Source: Nymphaea colorata (taxonomy: Eukaryota > Streptophyta > Magnoliopsida > Nymphaeales > Nymphaeaceae). Taken from it: 64,000 nt of DNA. Where the stretch lies: contig NC_045141.1 in NCBI RefSeq assembly GCF_008831285.2, forward strand, positions 18,162,848 to 18,226,847, in the 5' to 3' direction. The stretch's first letter is position 1. The number at the start of each line of letters is the position of its first letter. Shown piece by piece: positions 49,158 through 60,366 of the stretch. Position numbers and translations under genes: made by a program. The notes beneath the pieces were generated by a model. It did no database searches and had not been told where the DNA came from. It worked only from the letters and a program-made list of their open reading frames with translations.

Positions 49158-51904
49158 ATGAACAGTCAGAAGGAAAATTCTGCGACATGCGAGACTGACA
49201 GCATCGAAGGCCATAGTGCTCTGTCTTTAGATCCTTTATTCCACTCTTGGACAGTTTGCAGCACAAAGGAGCCACTGAATGTAAGCATTCCAAATCTGCA
49301 GGCATCACCTGGTAACCTTTCAATGGAGGATTCTTTGGTACGCAATGGTTCATTCTTCATCAATCCAATTGCCTTTCCAGAGGTGAAAACATGGCAGCCA
49401 GAGATCATCCCTTCAACTGCTGTAAGCTTACAACCAGAAATAACTTTTCCATCCCACTGATTTTGACTATTATTCATCACTGAAACTTGTATATCTTCAG
49501 GGTTTCTGTCAAATGGAACAACTGCCTTCAGTTGCTAGATCACGTAAGGTATCTGTCATGGCTTCTCAATCAGGCCTTCCTTTTGGCAGCCATCCTTGTC
49601 ATGCAAGCAGAACGAACCTAAGCTTGTCATCAATTGATAAGTTTCAAGCAGGTTTGGCTTGTCAACCCTGTTGCCTTCCGGGTGTTATCACTGAGGGAAA
49701 TGGTGCACCATATGTGAAACAGACGAACCTGGAACCACTAGTAGGGAAGAGTAATACAGAAGAAAACATAAACATGGGCTGGAAGCGGCACCTTGAAGCT
49801 AAGGATAATGAGCATGAGGTGAGTGCGTTTTCAAAATTTGAAATTCAACAAGCTAGCATTTTAACCAAGTCATTCTGCAATCCCCTATTCCAACAAAATG
49901 GCCAATTAAATACAGTTCTGCCATGGGGATGTTTCAGGTTAATCATCGCCTAAAGGAGGCAGCCTACCCCCTCTGGTATGAGCAGTCAATGGAAGCCACA
50001 GATACATCAGTGTCTAGATCTAAACCTGTGCCATCTGGTATTGGATCAACAAACAAAGTTCGCATCCGGTGGACTCAAGAACTGCATGAGGAATTCGTCA
50101 AAGCAGTCAACCGTCTTGGTGGCGCAGAAAGTAAGCTCTACAATCATATTACCAGATCTCTGCTTAAAAGTTCTCACCCATAAATCTGTAAATCCGATGA
50201 CCCTCTTACTGCAGAAGCAACTCCAAAGGAGATACTGAAACTGATGAATTTGGACGGTTTGACGATATTCCACATCAAAAGTCATTTACAGGTTCATTTG
50301 CTTTTGCTTATCTATTTTGTCTCCATTCTCGTTGTCATTTGAAAAAGACCTGACTAATCATGCACTTTGAAGAAATATCGCTCAGCAAAGCAAGCTCCAA
50401 GTTTCATTGAAGGTAATTGCAGTTGTTTGAAGTTGAACCTGTCTTTAGCATTTTTCTTGTCAATTTTTTGTTGGGAAACTTTATGTCGTCTTCTTTGTAT
50501 AATTACTAAGGATTTAGAAGGCAATGTTCCACCAGTAATGAGTCAACATCATGCTGTATTTCTTTAATAGAAAGATAATCAGAAGAAAATCCTTCATCAT
50601 AATAACCTGATAGGACGATCCATAAAGATCATTTACAAACTTATGCCCTTGAGACCACTTAACAGCCGTATGAGTCCATAAGAAACATAAGCTTTAGTTA
50701 ATTGAATAGCATATAATAAACAAAATCATATGATCTGCCAGCTTCCGTAATGTGACGTGCAAACCTACTATATGTACCCTTGCTACTTGAGAACAAGCTC
50801 CTCTTGCTGCTTTCGAACAGAAAACAAGAATTGTTTAATAAAAAGTATGGTTTGCTATATCGCTATTGACTTTTGAAGTAAACTGATCTGGCAGGCAAAA
50901 ATCACAGAAACAGAATAGACGCCCCATCGGTTGACCTGAAAAGGTAAGTTCATATACTCCTCCAACTTTGTACCGTTCCCTGGAGTGAATAATGTTATTA
51001 CTTGTAGCTCATGAATGTGTAAGTAATTCCTTCACCATCAACCCACAGCAGAATGCACATTACTGAAGCCTTGCATTTGCAAATGGAGGTTCAAAAGAGT
51101 TTGCATGAACAATTAGAGGTACGTTTGATTCTGACTGTTTTCCCTGCCATTTTCTTCCCTTGGACGAATAAAAAGGAGTGAGCATTTCGCATAACAGAGC
51201 CAAAAATAGCCATTGACTCTTCACTAGATCAATTTAAAGTTACCAGAAAATTTTCTTCACTAAACAAGTTCTTTGTGGAGCTCCACCAAATTGAGACCAG
51301 GATGATGGGACCAGATAGCTAGTTCTCCTATAGTTGCTAGAGTACACTTGGCAACATGAGGGGGTCTTATGGCACCTAGTAAGGTGAAATAGTTGGCACC
51401 CTGATCTATACTTAGTTCAACCAAGTCCTAAAGCATGTTGAATGAATTTCGCAAGAGATCATGGGTTTCTCAGCCATAAATAAATCAGGAAAAAGAATGA
51501 TAAGAACGCTTACCCTATGAAGTAAAAACGTAGAAAATTTTGCATAAGATTTTAAGAACGCTTACCCTATAAAGTTTAGAAAATTTTACATAAGATTTTG
51601 TTGAGTTGCAATATTTTCACCAAATCGGTTTTCTTTTCCCGAAAAAGAATGACCAATATTAAAAAAAAAAATCCTCCCTAGCAAAATGTAACATGCTAAA
51701 TATGGTATGGTGCAGATTCAGAAAAAGCTGCAAGTGAGAATTGAAGAGCATGCCAAGTATCTACAGAGAATGTTTGAACAACCGATCAGAAGCCCCAATT
51801 TCCCCAAAACCCAGAATCCGGATGAGATTACAGGTTTCAATGATCAAGAAGGATATGGTTGTTCCAGTCCATGGAAGGAATCAAGGAACAACGATCGTGG
51901 TTGA
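49158..51904 (+). CDS. MYB-CC transcription factor, PHR1/PHL (phosphate starvation response) type
   Basis: Nuclear DNA-binding regulator; PHR1 relatives bind P1BS sites and drive phosphate-starvation genes, together with SPX sensors. Exons: 49158-49421, 49501-49818, 49938-50130, 50215-50291, 50373-50412, 50895-50943, 51049-51118, 51716-51904; phases agree, 399 aa. The first 230 residues are Ser-rich and not conserved. The single GARP-type MYB repeat runs from about 233 to 292: VRIRWTQELHEEFVKAV, then KATPKEILKLMNL and IFHIKSHLQKYR. The coiled coil (about 315-360) starts HITEALHLQMEVQKSLHEQLE-like and carries the LHEQLE motif that defines MYB-CC proteins. The C-terminal 40 residues are hydrophilic. 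The start is the first ATG of the open exon; an untranslated upstream exon is possible. Which family member this is cannot be told by eye. Confidence 0.93.
51502..51600. repeat. 49-51 bp tandem duplication in the last MYB-CC intron
   Basis: TAAGAACGCTTACCCTAT occurs at 51502 and again at 51553. Each is followed by GTAGAAAATTTT or TTAGAAAATTTT and a CATAAGATTTT ending. Two units with a few differences. Confidence 0.8.
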
Positions 51905-52435
51905 TTTAACTAAATAGAAAATTGTAGATTGCAACGGAACATTTTAACTACAGAATAGAATGTAAAGATTCTATACAGATCACTAACAGTGACAATGAGA
52001 TTTGACAATCAACCATAAAAAGAAAAGTAATAACCAGGCCAACGATCTAAAAGATTCAGCAAAATGTAATTCAATCGATAAGCTGCCCCATGTTTACCAT
52101 ATGAGACTCGCTCTTTACAGTTATAGTCTGTTCTATTGAGACTCCTGCCGTGCCAAATACAAATTTCTAAAACAGGCATTGCAGGAACATAACTGGAAAT
52201 GACATATCAGGTTGAGTGTGTGTATATGTTAGTTACAAAGATAAAAAAAAAACGGCATCAAGGAACCATTAACTGATGGCTGCTTGCAGGTACAAGTAAG
52301 CAGCTGCAGATGCTAGGACCAAGCACATGTTTTTGTTTGCCATGCGTCCCTCAATGTAGAAGTCACGATTCCACAAAGACATCATGGTTCACTTTGATCA
52401 TTAAAGAGCAACTTACTCCTCACAGGGAAAGCATG
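51905..52435. other. convergent 3' region between the MYB-CC gene and the zinc-finger gene
   Basis: Both genes end toward this 531-bp interval, so it should hold both 3' untranslated regions. A 30-odd-codon minus-strand frame around 52269-52375 is in a different frame from the zinc-finger gene and has no known domain. I see no further gene. Confidence 0.6.
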
Positions 52436-55400
52436 CTATTGAGGATGATCGTTTTCATGCTGAGCTTGTGCTGAGTTCCCATGCATTTTCATGAATTGAA
52501 ATCCCATAGCCTCCCTATATTCACCCGTCCCAAGACACCGGGAACAGTAACTCAGACCACTTCCTCCACAGGTACAGCACCTGACATGTTTAACCAACTT
52601 GTTTTATGAGCTAAGAAATAGAGAAACAACTGCAAGGATGATACCAACAAGGCAAACCATGGGTAGCTGACAGATCACCATTTGGGCCATTCTCCTTTAG
52701 GAAGCATGGAAAGATGCACCATATTTGTCCTACCTGCCAATTACATGACATTCCATATGAGATCTATCGGCCAACACCTATTTTTTTGGCTATGCCAGGA
52801 ATGAATGTAATGTCTCCTCAAGTACTTGTCGTATACAGGAAAGATTTGACAAGAATCAATCATATAGAATTACCAATCTGTAGAACATAGTAAGGGGAGC
52901 AAAAATATGATAAAACCGACTTCCAGCCACGAAAAATTTGGGAACTCTCATAGCTATGGGTCTTCCCACTCTATGTGCTCATTCAAGTTAAATAAGAAAA
53001 CTAAGCTTATGGATACCTCTCATGCAATCATCCCTGCCAATCTGGGAAAATTCGGCATTTTTCCCTTCCCGTCATTTTGTAATTCAGGTTCTGTTTGATC
53101 GTTTTGGCAAAGTTGCAACTATTTTGAAAGCTTAGACTTGTTATTCATATGGGCCGTTCCGAAAAGCAGAGTAGTTCGATAGAAGCAATTTACCTCACAA
53201 AGAAAATTCCAGTAGTGAATAGTCAGGCTTGAACAGACATTTCATGAAGTCATAAAAGAGGTCATATATTTGACTAGCGATGATTTTAAACGACCTGATT
53301 TAAAGGTTCAGTGCTTGACTTCTTTACAAATTTGCACTAGAAGTTTTAGATACTACTGCCACTATTTGTACAAAGCTACTGATGGAACCTGAAAGCATTC
53401 GATGATGAAGCCATTTTCAGACTAGCCATAATCAAAACGACCACAACTTCTGAGCACCTTAACTCCTTTCACTATGGAAACCCTAAGCACAAAACTGTAT
53501 TATGGGGGCCATGGAAACAAGCATGTGGAGACACAAAGTTTGCTAGTATGACAACTGGCATGTTTATATGCATTAAAATAAGCATATTCTAGAGATTGTC
53601 TACATGGACATATCAATAATATACTTCTGTATATCTTACGTTTACCACAGGTCTTCATGGAAACAAAAAATGTGGAGTCACAGATTTTAGCTGGTAAGAT
53701 ACCTGGGAACTTAAAGGAAACATTGTGAAGACATACTACATATAAATGTATTTTGTAAATGCACAGCCTGCAGTGTGTGGATGGCAAATGAAGTCAAATA
53801 ACCAGTACCTTTGTTACATATCAAAATTTCCAACAGTTTTATGCTTCTTGTAGAAACCTCTTAAATAGGCAGGCAGTTTCCTTAGAGGGTGGAATATGGC
53901 GCTTCACTGAGCATTAGGGCTCATGACCCAGAACAAGAATTAAACATGGGACGTGTGAAATGTGGAGTTCCACGTGTTCTTTATAGTTGATCCAATGAGT
54001 GACGTTTTCCATCTTGTTATGTGGAAGGCATTGAAACAGTCATAGTGCATTCCATCCTCCACAGAGAGACCATTCCTGGTCTCTGACTTGGAGTTCCATT
54101 CTGAAACAGGAGTTACAATAGTCTTATAGTACGTGGACAAGGCAGAATCTTGAGGGGAAAAGCTAATATGATTATCAAATCTCTACTACTTGTGGGAGAT
54201 TCCACTGGAACACATCTCCACCCCACCATCGCCTTTAAATACTTCAAAGAATTTTCAGGAGAACTTATGTTTGAAAAAAAGCTCCATCCTATAGTAGAAG
54301 CCCCCACACCGCACTCATCAGTTTTCCTAGGCTCCAATCTTGCATAGTCTAGGCATCACTTTCTCGACAATTGACATCCTTCAACCGGAATACACAATTC
54401 TACCCAATTAACCAAGTGTTAAGCACTTATTGCCCTTCGCTCTCTAAACACTTGAAACCAAGAAACAGATTTTACTTTTCATGATTCTCACGACCATCGG
54501 ACCATGTCATCAGAATTTGAACACTTACCCCCTCGTCCAACAGTGTAACAATTGAAAAGTGTGTGCAGAAGCAATATAAATTGAACAAATTTAACTCGGT
54601 ACATCTACTAATGCCAAAACACGAAAAGCACAATTCAGCATAACTTTCTTTCCTTTTTTTCCCATAGATTGGTCAGCGCAAAATGTGTCTTTTGCTATGT
54701 TCTGTTAGAGTTGTTGCAGTAAGTAAGTTTTGAGCATTCATTAATTAAACTGTTGTCTCTAACGCCATCCCAAGATCTATCTGGTGTACTTATTTGGTTT
54801 TCAATAGAAGGCTTCTCACCATTGATAAGCTCCAATCTTTCAGGATCTCGCTTGCAAATGGTTGTATGATATGCAATCAGGAAGCAAAGACCATTAATCA
54901 TCTATTTGTTAAGTGTAAGATCACATGGCTAGTCTGGAAAAAGGTTGCAGGTTCGTTTAATGTTTCAATTAAGAGGTCTACAACTCTTAAAACGTTGCTG
55001 CTGCTGTGGTGGAAGAAGCGATTTAAATTGAAATGGGTCAGAACATGCTGAAGACTATCTTTTCCCATGATAATATGGAATACTTGGAAGCAACAAAATG
55101 CTATCTTCCAAGAAGGGGATAAGGTAAACAATGACCTGTTCAGAAATTTGCAGAGAGACATTAAGATTCTAATGTGTGAGCTGGAATGGAGACCAGAGGT
55201 TAACCGGGATATGCTTATGTGGTTTTCCACTGGAATAAGGCCCGAGCCATGGCCATCTTTTGGTGGGGCAGACTTCTTAATTCAGTCAAAATCTGCGTTG
55301 GCACCTTAAAGTGGCAACAATATGGTCTTCATAGTTCGTAGTCCCCAGAGACGATTCCTGCATGTGGGAATTCGTCATGTGAGAGGAAGTGATGAATCGG

Positions 55401-56606
55401 AAGCGGCGCAGTTCATGAAGGAGACGGCCAATCTGATTGGTGAAAGACAATGTGATGTGTGCTTCATTGCGGGTCCAAGGCAGCGGAGATTTGAGCGCAA
55501 AAGAGGTGTTAGGCGAATTCGATGCAGAGGTTATGGTTTCAAGAAGGACTGCTCTACTGGCAGATGTCTTTTTTCGAGATAGTAACACAACAACGGAAAC
55601 GGTGGGTTTGCTATTGCGCAAATCTTTCCTGATTTCTTTTCTGTTGTCGAAAAATTTCGATGATTCTTGGAGGCTGGAGCCCTCTAGCCTGATGTGTTAA
55701 GGCTGTTTTAGGGTTTCCATGGCCTTGTTCTCTTCTTCTTTTTTCCAGCGATTCTTTTATTCTTTTGGAATAATGAGAAGGGAGCAAACTCCCCCCAGCA
55801 TTGCGTCGGAATACACTATTGTCTTGATGAAAACTGTCGACCATCTGTATCTCAACGTGCACCAAGGAAATGTCCCCGGAGGTAAAAGAGAGAGCCAGCC
55901 TATAAAAGTTTGCCTATTTTAGTAGAACTCAAACAAAAATGATAACGACAATAATTTTTATTTAGTCATCATCATCTCGATGAACGTCCTTTCTTTCTAT
56001 CTTCATCTTTCAATCCTCCGGCGTGAAAGGTTAACTTTGGGTTTTGCATGGGGTTAAGCTTTAAGGAAATTGCTTCCGCTTCTCACATCTAGGAAGTGAT
56101 TTTTTCGCTTTGAAAGAGAGAAGAAATTGCATGGCTCGTGTCACATAGCCGCATTCAGACAAACCAATCGAACTAATGCTCCATCGCTGCCATTGAAGCC
56201 CAATTTTTACATGTAAACTAGACGAATCAAATTCGGTAATCACTACATAAAAGCCAGCAAATTGAGAGAGAGAGAGAGAGAGAGACCTTTCCCCTGGCAT
56301 CGTTGGCAATGCACCCGTCCGGTACCATGACAGATGACACAGGGCGGCTCTGGCTTCTCTACCTTCTCTTTCCACACATTCGACTGCACCCACACAGAAA
56401 AAAGGAGCCACAGAAGACTTTACCACTCCATTCACTAGAAAGAGTGAGAGAGAGAGAGAGAAAGAGAGAGAGACCTCCGTCTTGACGACCCAAGTGGGCT
56501 TGGAGAGGCGGAAAGGCGAAGGCGGAGGGAAGGGACTGTGAGGCAAGGAGTCGCCAGACGGCTTCCCCGCATAGACGACGACCGAGAATCTAGCCGCTCG
56601 CAGCAT
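52436..56606 (-). CDS. DnaJ-type cysteine-rich zinc-finger protein, probably chloroplast (BSD2/LQY1/PSA2-like class)
   Basis: A small protein with the zinc-binding cysteine repeats of DnaJ but no J domain. Plant relatives act as plastid chaperones or thiol-disulfide proteins in photosystem or Rubisco biogenesis. Exons in coding order: 56606-56475, 56383-56287, 52733-52679, 52580-52436; phases agree, 142 aa. Residues 1-44 are rich in Ser, Pro, Arg and Val, like a transit peptide. Cysteine pairs: CVICHGTG (59-66), CQRCQGKG (70-77), CCTCGGSG (96-103), CSRCLGTG (107-114). Between them lies MLPKGEWPKW, and after them MGFQFMKMH. Introns 1 and 2 both begin GTCTCTCTC inside CT microsatellites. Intron 2 is 3.55 kb and holds a LINE fragment. 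The exact subfamily and thylakoid or stromal location are inference. The short tail after residue 125 is not conserved in a way I recognise. Confidence 0.88.
54790..55310 (+). pseudogene. LINE (non-LTR retrotransposon) 3' fragment with reverse-transcriptase zinc-binding domain
   Basis: The frame from about 54794 reads RRLLTIDKLQSFRI, then CMICNQEAKTINHLFVKC and ITWLVWK. This CxxC...HxxxxC pattern is the zinc-binding domain found after the reverse transcriptase in plant LINEs. It stops at about 55049. In another frame IIWNTWKQQNAIFQEGD continues with the conserved WxxWK(Q/E)xN segment, so there is a frameshift near 55050. Reverse transcriptase and endonuclease are missing, so the copy is 5'-truncated, as LINE insertions usually are. 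It lies antisense within intron 2 of the DnaJ-type zinc-finger gene. The 3' limit is uncertain; related sequence may extend to about 55920. Confidence 0.8.
56255..56285. repeat. (GA)n microsatellite at the donor of zinc-finger intron 2
   Basis: GA run on the plus strand, CT on the transcribed strand, starting at the intron 2 donor (56286). Confidence 0.88.
56440..56474. repeat. (GA)n-rich tract at the donor of zinc-finger intron 1
   Basis: Interrupted GA run on the plus strand, CT on the transcribed strand, directly following the intron 1 donor at 56474. Confidence 0.85.
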
Positions 56607-56999
56607 CTGTGGAGAGAACGGCGCCCCGTTCGCTGTCTCTTCTCACCTCTGCCTTCCGCGGGCTCGGATTGATTTACCCGCGACCGCCACCAAGGTCAGC
56701 CTCCCCCCGTCTTCTCTGCAGTGCCACACTAGCTGGTTCAGCTTCTGATCGGGCCGTACTGGTATGGAAAAAAGAAAACCGTGGCTAGTCACATCTCCTC
56801 CGGATACCCGGCCCGATCGGATCTGGTTTAGGCCGCAAAAAAAAAAATATATATCGATTCAAGCTGACTCGATATTCGATAACTTATTATTCCGATCGGT
56901 TCCACGATCAGGTTTGATTTATTTTTTAAGTATTAATATATTTATTATTAAAATATATTTTATATTCATATTTTTTTATTTTATATTTTAAAAACATTT

Positions 57000-57362
57000 T
57001 TTATTTTAATGGAGTCGAGTTCGAACTCGGATGTCAAGCATCCAATCAAGTCCAAACTCAATTTTCAGAATTTGATGAGAACTCCACTTGTTTAAGTTTG
57101 ATTCGGCTCGACCATCATCAATGTTGAAATATAATAAAAAATAATTAAACAAATAGCGATTAACATGCTAAAACAAACAGGACAGTTTAAATGAAAACAA
57201 GTTGAACGAATATTGAGTTGAACTCGAGCCTGTTTTATGCAGCTCGAGGTTCTTGAGTGGAACTGAGCTCAACTTGACTCAGTTCATGTGAAACTCTAGA
57301 TACAATAGTCAACACAGCTTCAACTCGAGCTCAAGCTCGGCTCAACTCGTGCACAGCCTTAA
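57000..57362 (-). repeat. GAGCTCGA-rich interspersed element, second copy
   Basis: Motif content matches 10262-10700: AACTCGAGC, AGCTCGAGG, CTCAACTCG. The right end reads CTCGTGCACAGCC, so on the minus strand it starts GGCTGTGCACGAG, as in common dispersed plant elements. The left boundary is unclear. Confidence 0.42.
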
Positions 57363-57814
57363 ATACATAGATTATTTTTTAACATTGAATTGTATTGAAG
57401 ACATTATAAAATAATAAAAACATTTACTTTTTTTTTTTTTCCTAGAAATGTTTGGTAGACACCAAAGTGCGTCGGTTTATGTGGCACATCATTCAGGTTC
57501 TTGGTATTATATAAAAGCCGACGTACTTTTTGGGTGGAAAATTTACAAAAAAAAAAAAAAAAAACCTTCAACTTTGATGTATTTAGATAATTTTTTTTCT
57601 CCGCCGCGGCGCCCTGAGTTTTGCTTGCTTAGGTATTTCCGTGCACCAGTGAGGAGGTTATCCATCCACCCCCTCTTCATGCCGTATCTTCTTCTTCTTT
57701 GCAGTGAAGTGAAGTATAACCGGAGAAAGTCAACAGGACGGGGGAGCTGGAAGATGAACTTCCAACAAATACGAACAAAAGCAGAAAAAATGTCAAAGCT
57801 TGAGGAGCTAGGCC

Positions 57815-58155
57815 TGGGCATCGGGCCGGGCCTAGGCCAGGTCTTGGGTCCAACGGGCCGACCCAGGCCGGATCTTACCGGGCTGGCCCGATGCCCAGGC
57901 TGGATTATAAATAGTTTATACAGTACATGTTGAATGGTGAATGGTAAGCCTGAGGGCTAGTCCAATCGGGCTCGAGCCGAGACCAAAAAAATTATTTTTT
58001 TTATAATATATTGTTTATTATTAAAAATGTAATTTATATTTAAAAATATTTTTTATTTTAATCAAGTTAAATCGGGTATCGAACTCGGTCTGGAGTATCG
58101 GACATCGGATCATCCCAAGCGGGACTCTCATCGAGCCGTGCCGGCCCGATGCCCA
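57815..58155. mobile_element. 341-bp TIR (MITE-like) element
   Basis: TGGGCATCGGGCCGG at 57815-57829 is repeated exactly in reverse complement at 58141-58155. A further inverted copy, TGGCCCGATGCCCAGG, lies inside at 57884-57899, so the left 90 bp alone also form a hairpin. The middle is AT-rich and has no coding capacity. I found no target duplication, so the superfamily is open. Confidence 0.6.
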
Positions 58156-58294
58156 CGCGAAGGGCTCCAACGACTGTATCGTGCATGGTTAGGTTCTTAG
58201 ACACTTTCGGCAGGTTAAATCGCCCACAAACCTAAACCATTCTCATGAAAGACACTAAATATATTTGAAAATGTCATTTTCAGCACTAATAGAC

Positions 58295-58315
58295 TATATA
58301 TATATATATATATAT
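58295..58315. repeat. (TA)n microsatellite
   Basis: Uninterrupted TA run between two interspersed elements. Confidence 0.88.
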
Positions 58316-59104
58316 GGTAAGAGAGAGAGTGTTCGCGTTGAGAATCTGTTGAGAGATCAACACAAATGATTTAGTGGATTTTTTAACGAATCATCTTTTT
58401 TATGGAAGATAAAATAGTGCTTTACTATATTTTATTTTAGTACTTTTTTTTTTTATCAATGAAGCGTTTGGTTGCCAATTGTTTGTGCATTGAAAGTGGT
58501 TGTTTGTAATTTTTCAAATGTTAAGATCTTGTTTTGCAAATGCGTCAAAAGTATAATGATAGGGAACCTATTCAGAGATCGATTTGCATGCACAAAAAAA
58601 GTATGCACCAAAGGAACAAAATCAAGAGAATTAAGGTATTTTCAATTTTTTTTTTTATAAAGTAGTGCGTACATTTTAGACTTTTTAACTTTTCTACAAC
58701 TGATTTTTTTTTCCTTTTAAAATGTTTCTTTTCCATCTTATACACTCTTGTGTACAATTTTTTCTGCGCAAAAATGCGTACATAACCAGGTTTTCGAAGC
58801 ACAGATATTTTCTCCCTTTAATTATGTATAATTGATGATTCAATTAGATTATGGTCACAAGAATGTCATTTGTGTGTGTCAATTATATGGACGTTATAAT
58901 TGGTGGTAGATAATTATTTCATTAAGGTGGCATTTATGATTACAAAACAATTATACGGCTAATTTGCCAATATTTAAAAGTATTATAAGCACTCTCCATT
59001 GCAATATGGTAAACTTAATCCACGGCCTTGGAGCATGAAGTTTGTTGTTTTCTTAAGAATTTAAATTTAAGAATGTGGGAAATGACTCGATAAATATGAA
59101 ACCC

Positions 59105-59240
59105 TTAGATAGGGGCAGAAATAGGAATTTTTTTTTTAGTGAAATATAATTTTTCAAAATTTTTATATAGGTAAAATGATTTTTAAAAAAAAAAATTGAG
59201 GGAGCTCTCATGGCCCTTTCCACGTCCGCCCACGCCTAGA
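59105..59240 (+). repeat. AT-rich short interspersed element, copy 2
   Basis: Starts GATAGGGGCAGAAATAGGAA, has the core GAAATATAATTTTTCAAAAT, and ends near CATGGCCC and CGTCCGCCC. It matches copy 1 near 2525-2720 in core and order. Confidence 0.45.
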
Positions 59241-59654
59241 ATGTTGTGGATGCTTGCTTGGGTCCATCATTTTACAACCAGTGTTCTCTTTGGGGCCAAA
59301 TAGTTCTATTTAACTGATAGTAATAAACACCATGACCACAAAAACCTTTCTCGTGTTTTAAACGACAACGTTTTTTTGTTTTTTTTTTTGAGTTTGAGAA
59401 AATATAGTAAAATTTTTAAAAATTTCAAAACTAGAAACGAATAAGAAAATAAAAATAAGTAAGAAATTAGTAATACAAACATTAAAAAAAATAAGTAGGT
59501 TTGCAACAAATAAAAATTAGAAAATGAAATTAAACAGTTTAGCATTAAGAAAGGTGAAAAAATGAATAAAAGGAAACTAAAATAAAAAATGCAAAAAATG
59601 TGGAAAATGAGTTTTTTTTGTATTTTTTAATTTTAAATGGTAAAAAAAAAAACA

Positions 59655-60065
59655 CATTCAGGCCCGACTCGGGCGGCCCTGATAAGGAGTCGGGCTGGAG
59701 CAGGCCCAACACTTGAAACCTGGACCCGGCTCTACACCTAAAACCTGAACCCGAGTTCGGTTCGGGCCAAGCCAGGCTTGATTTAAAAAATATATTTTTA
59801 ATCTAAAATAATATATAATTATAATTAATTATAATAAAAATATTATAATTATATATAACAATCAATAAAATATGTAATTAAAATTTTATAGAACAGAATT
59901 GGACTTAGTCTGACCCACCAATACCAGCCTGGTGCCTTTTTCCGAGCCCGAGTCAGTACCCAACGCCCAACCTTAGTGGGCTCGATACACCCTCGATCAT
60001 TCAACCCCACATATATAATGACATAACTGTGTTGGTACACCCACACCCGGCCACACCCGGCCAAG
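59655..60065. repeat. GC/AT mosaic interspersed element rich in GGCCCGA motifs
   Basis: GC-rich flanks (CAGGCCCGACTCGGGCGG near 59660; CCGAGCCCGAGTCAG near 59943) enclose an AT-rich middle. The arrangement resembles the TIR element at 57815-58155, but the ends are too diverged to define. Confidence 0.35.
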
Positions 60066-60154
60066 CCTGGTCAAACGAAGTCGCTCAAGTCAAAGAGCAC
60101 CTGCTTTGACTTGACTCCACGAACCCTTTACTCTTGAGGGAGAATCAGTCAAAG

Positions 60155-60220
60155 ACAGCGCTGGAGGTGGGCTCAGCCACTCAAGTCACAGCGCTGGAGG
60201 TGGGCTCAGCCACTCAAGTC
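60155..60220. repeat. 33-bp tandem duplication
   Basis: Two identical units start at 60155 and 60188 with ACAGCGCTGGAGGTGGGCTC. Confidence 0.93.
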
Positions 60221-60310
60221 ACGAAGAAGAAGAAGGAGGGCCAGGGCCCCAGAGAAAGGTAGTCAAACATTTCGTGTCTTCCGATCCCGGGTTGGTGAGG
60301 GCACAAACCC

Positions 60311-60366
60311 TATGGCATCGGTTGCCTTAGCATCACCATATGGCATCGGTTGCCTTAGCATCACCA
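60311..60366. repeat. 28-bp tandem duplication
   Basis: Two identical units start at 60311 and 60339 with TATGGCATCGGTTGCCTTAG. Confidence 0.93.

Noticed and set aside
49166-49480. 104-codon minus-strand frame over MYB-CC exon 1
   Set aside because: Shadow of the plus-strand exon, which joins in phase to the MYB and coiled-coil exons.
52269-52375. Small minus-strand frame ending LYLQAAIS downstream of the zinc-finger gene
   Set aside because: Attractive at first as a last exon, but the zinc-finger frame already stops at 52436 and this one is out of frame; no homologue recognised.
54113-54347. Overlapping open frames on both strands left of the LINE fragment
   Set aside because: Neither shows a recognisable domain or a phase-compatible place in the zinc-finger gene.
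56061-56606. 181-codon minus-strand frame taken as one gene
   Set aside because: It reads through CT-repeat introns. The correct model uses 56606-56475, then the frame-shifted exon 56383-56287 with the cysteine motif.
57448-57933. 161-codon plus-strand frame
   Set aside because: It spans an A-run, unrelated sequence and the left end of the TIR element; the Gly/Pro-rich end is just the GC-rich repeat translated.
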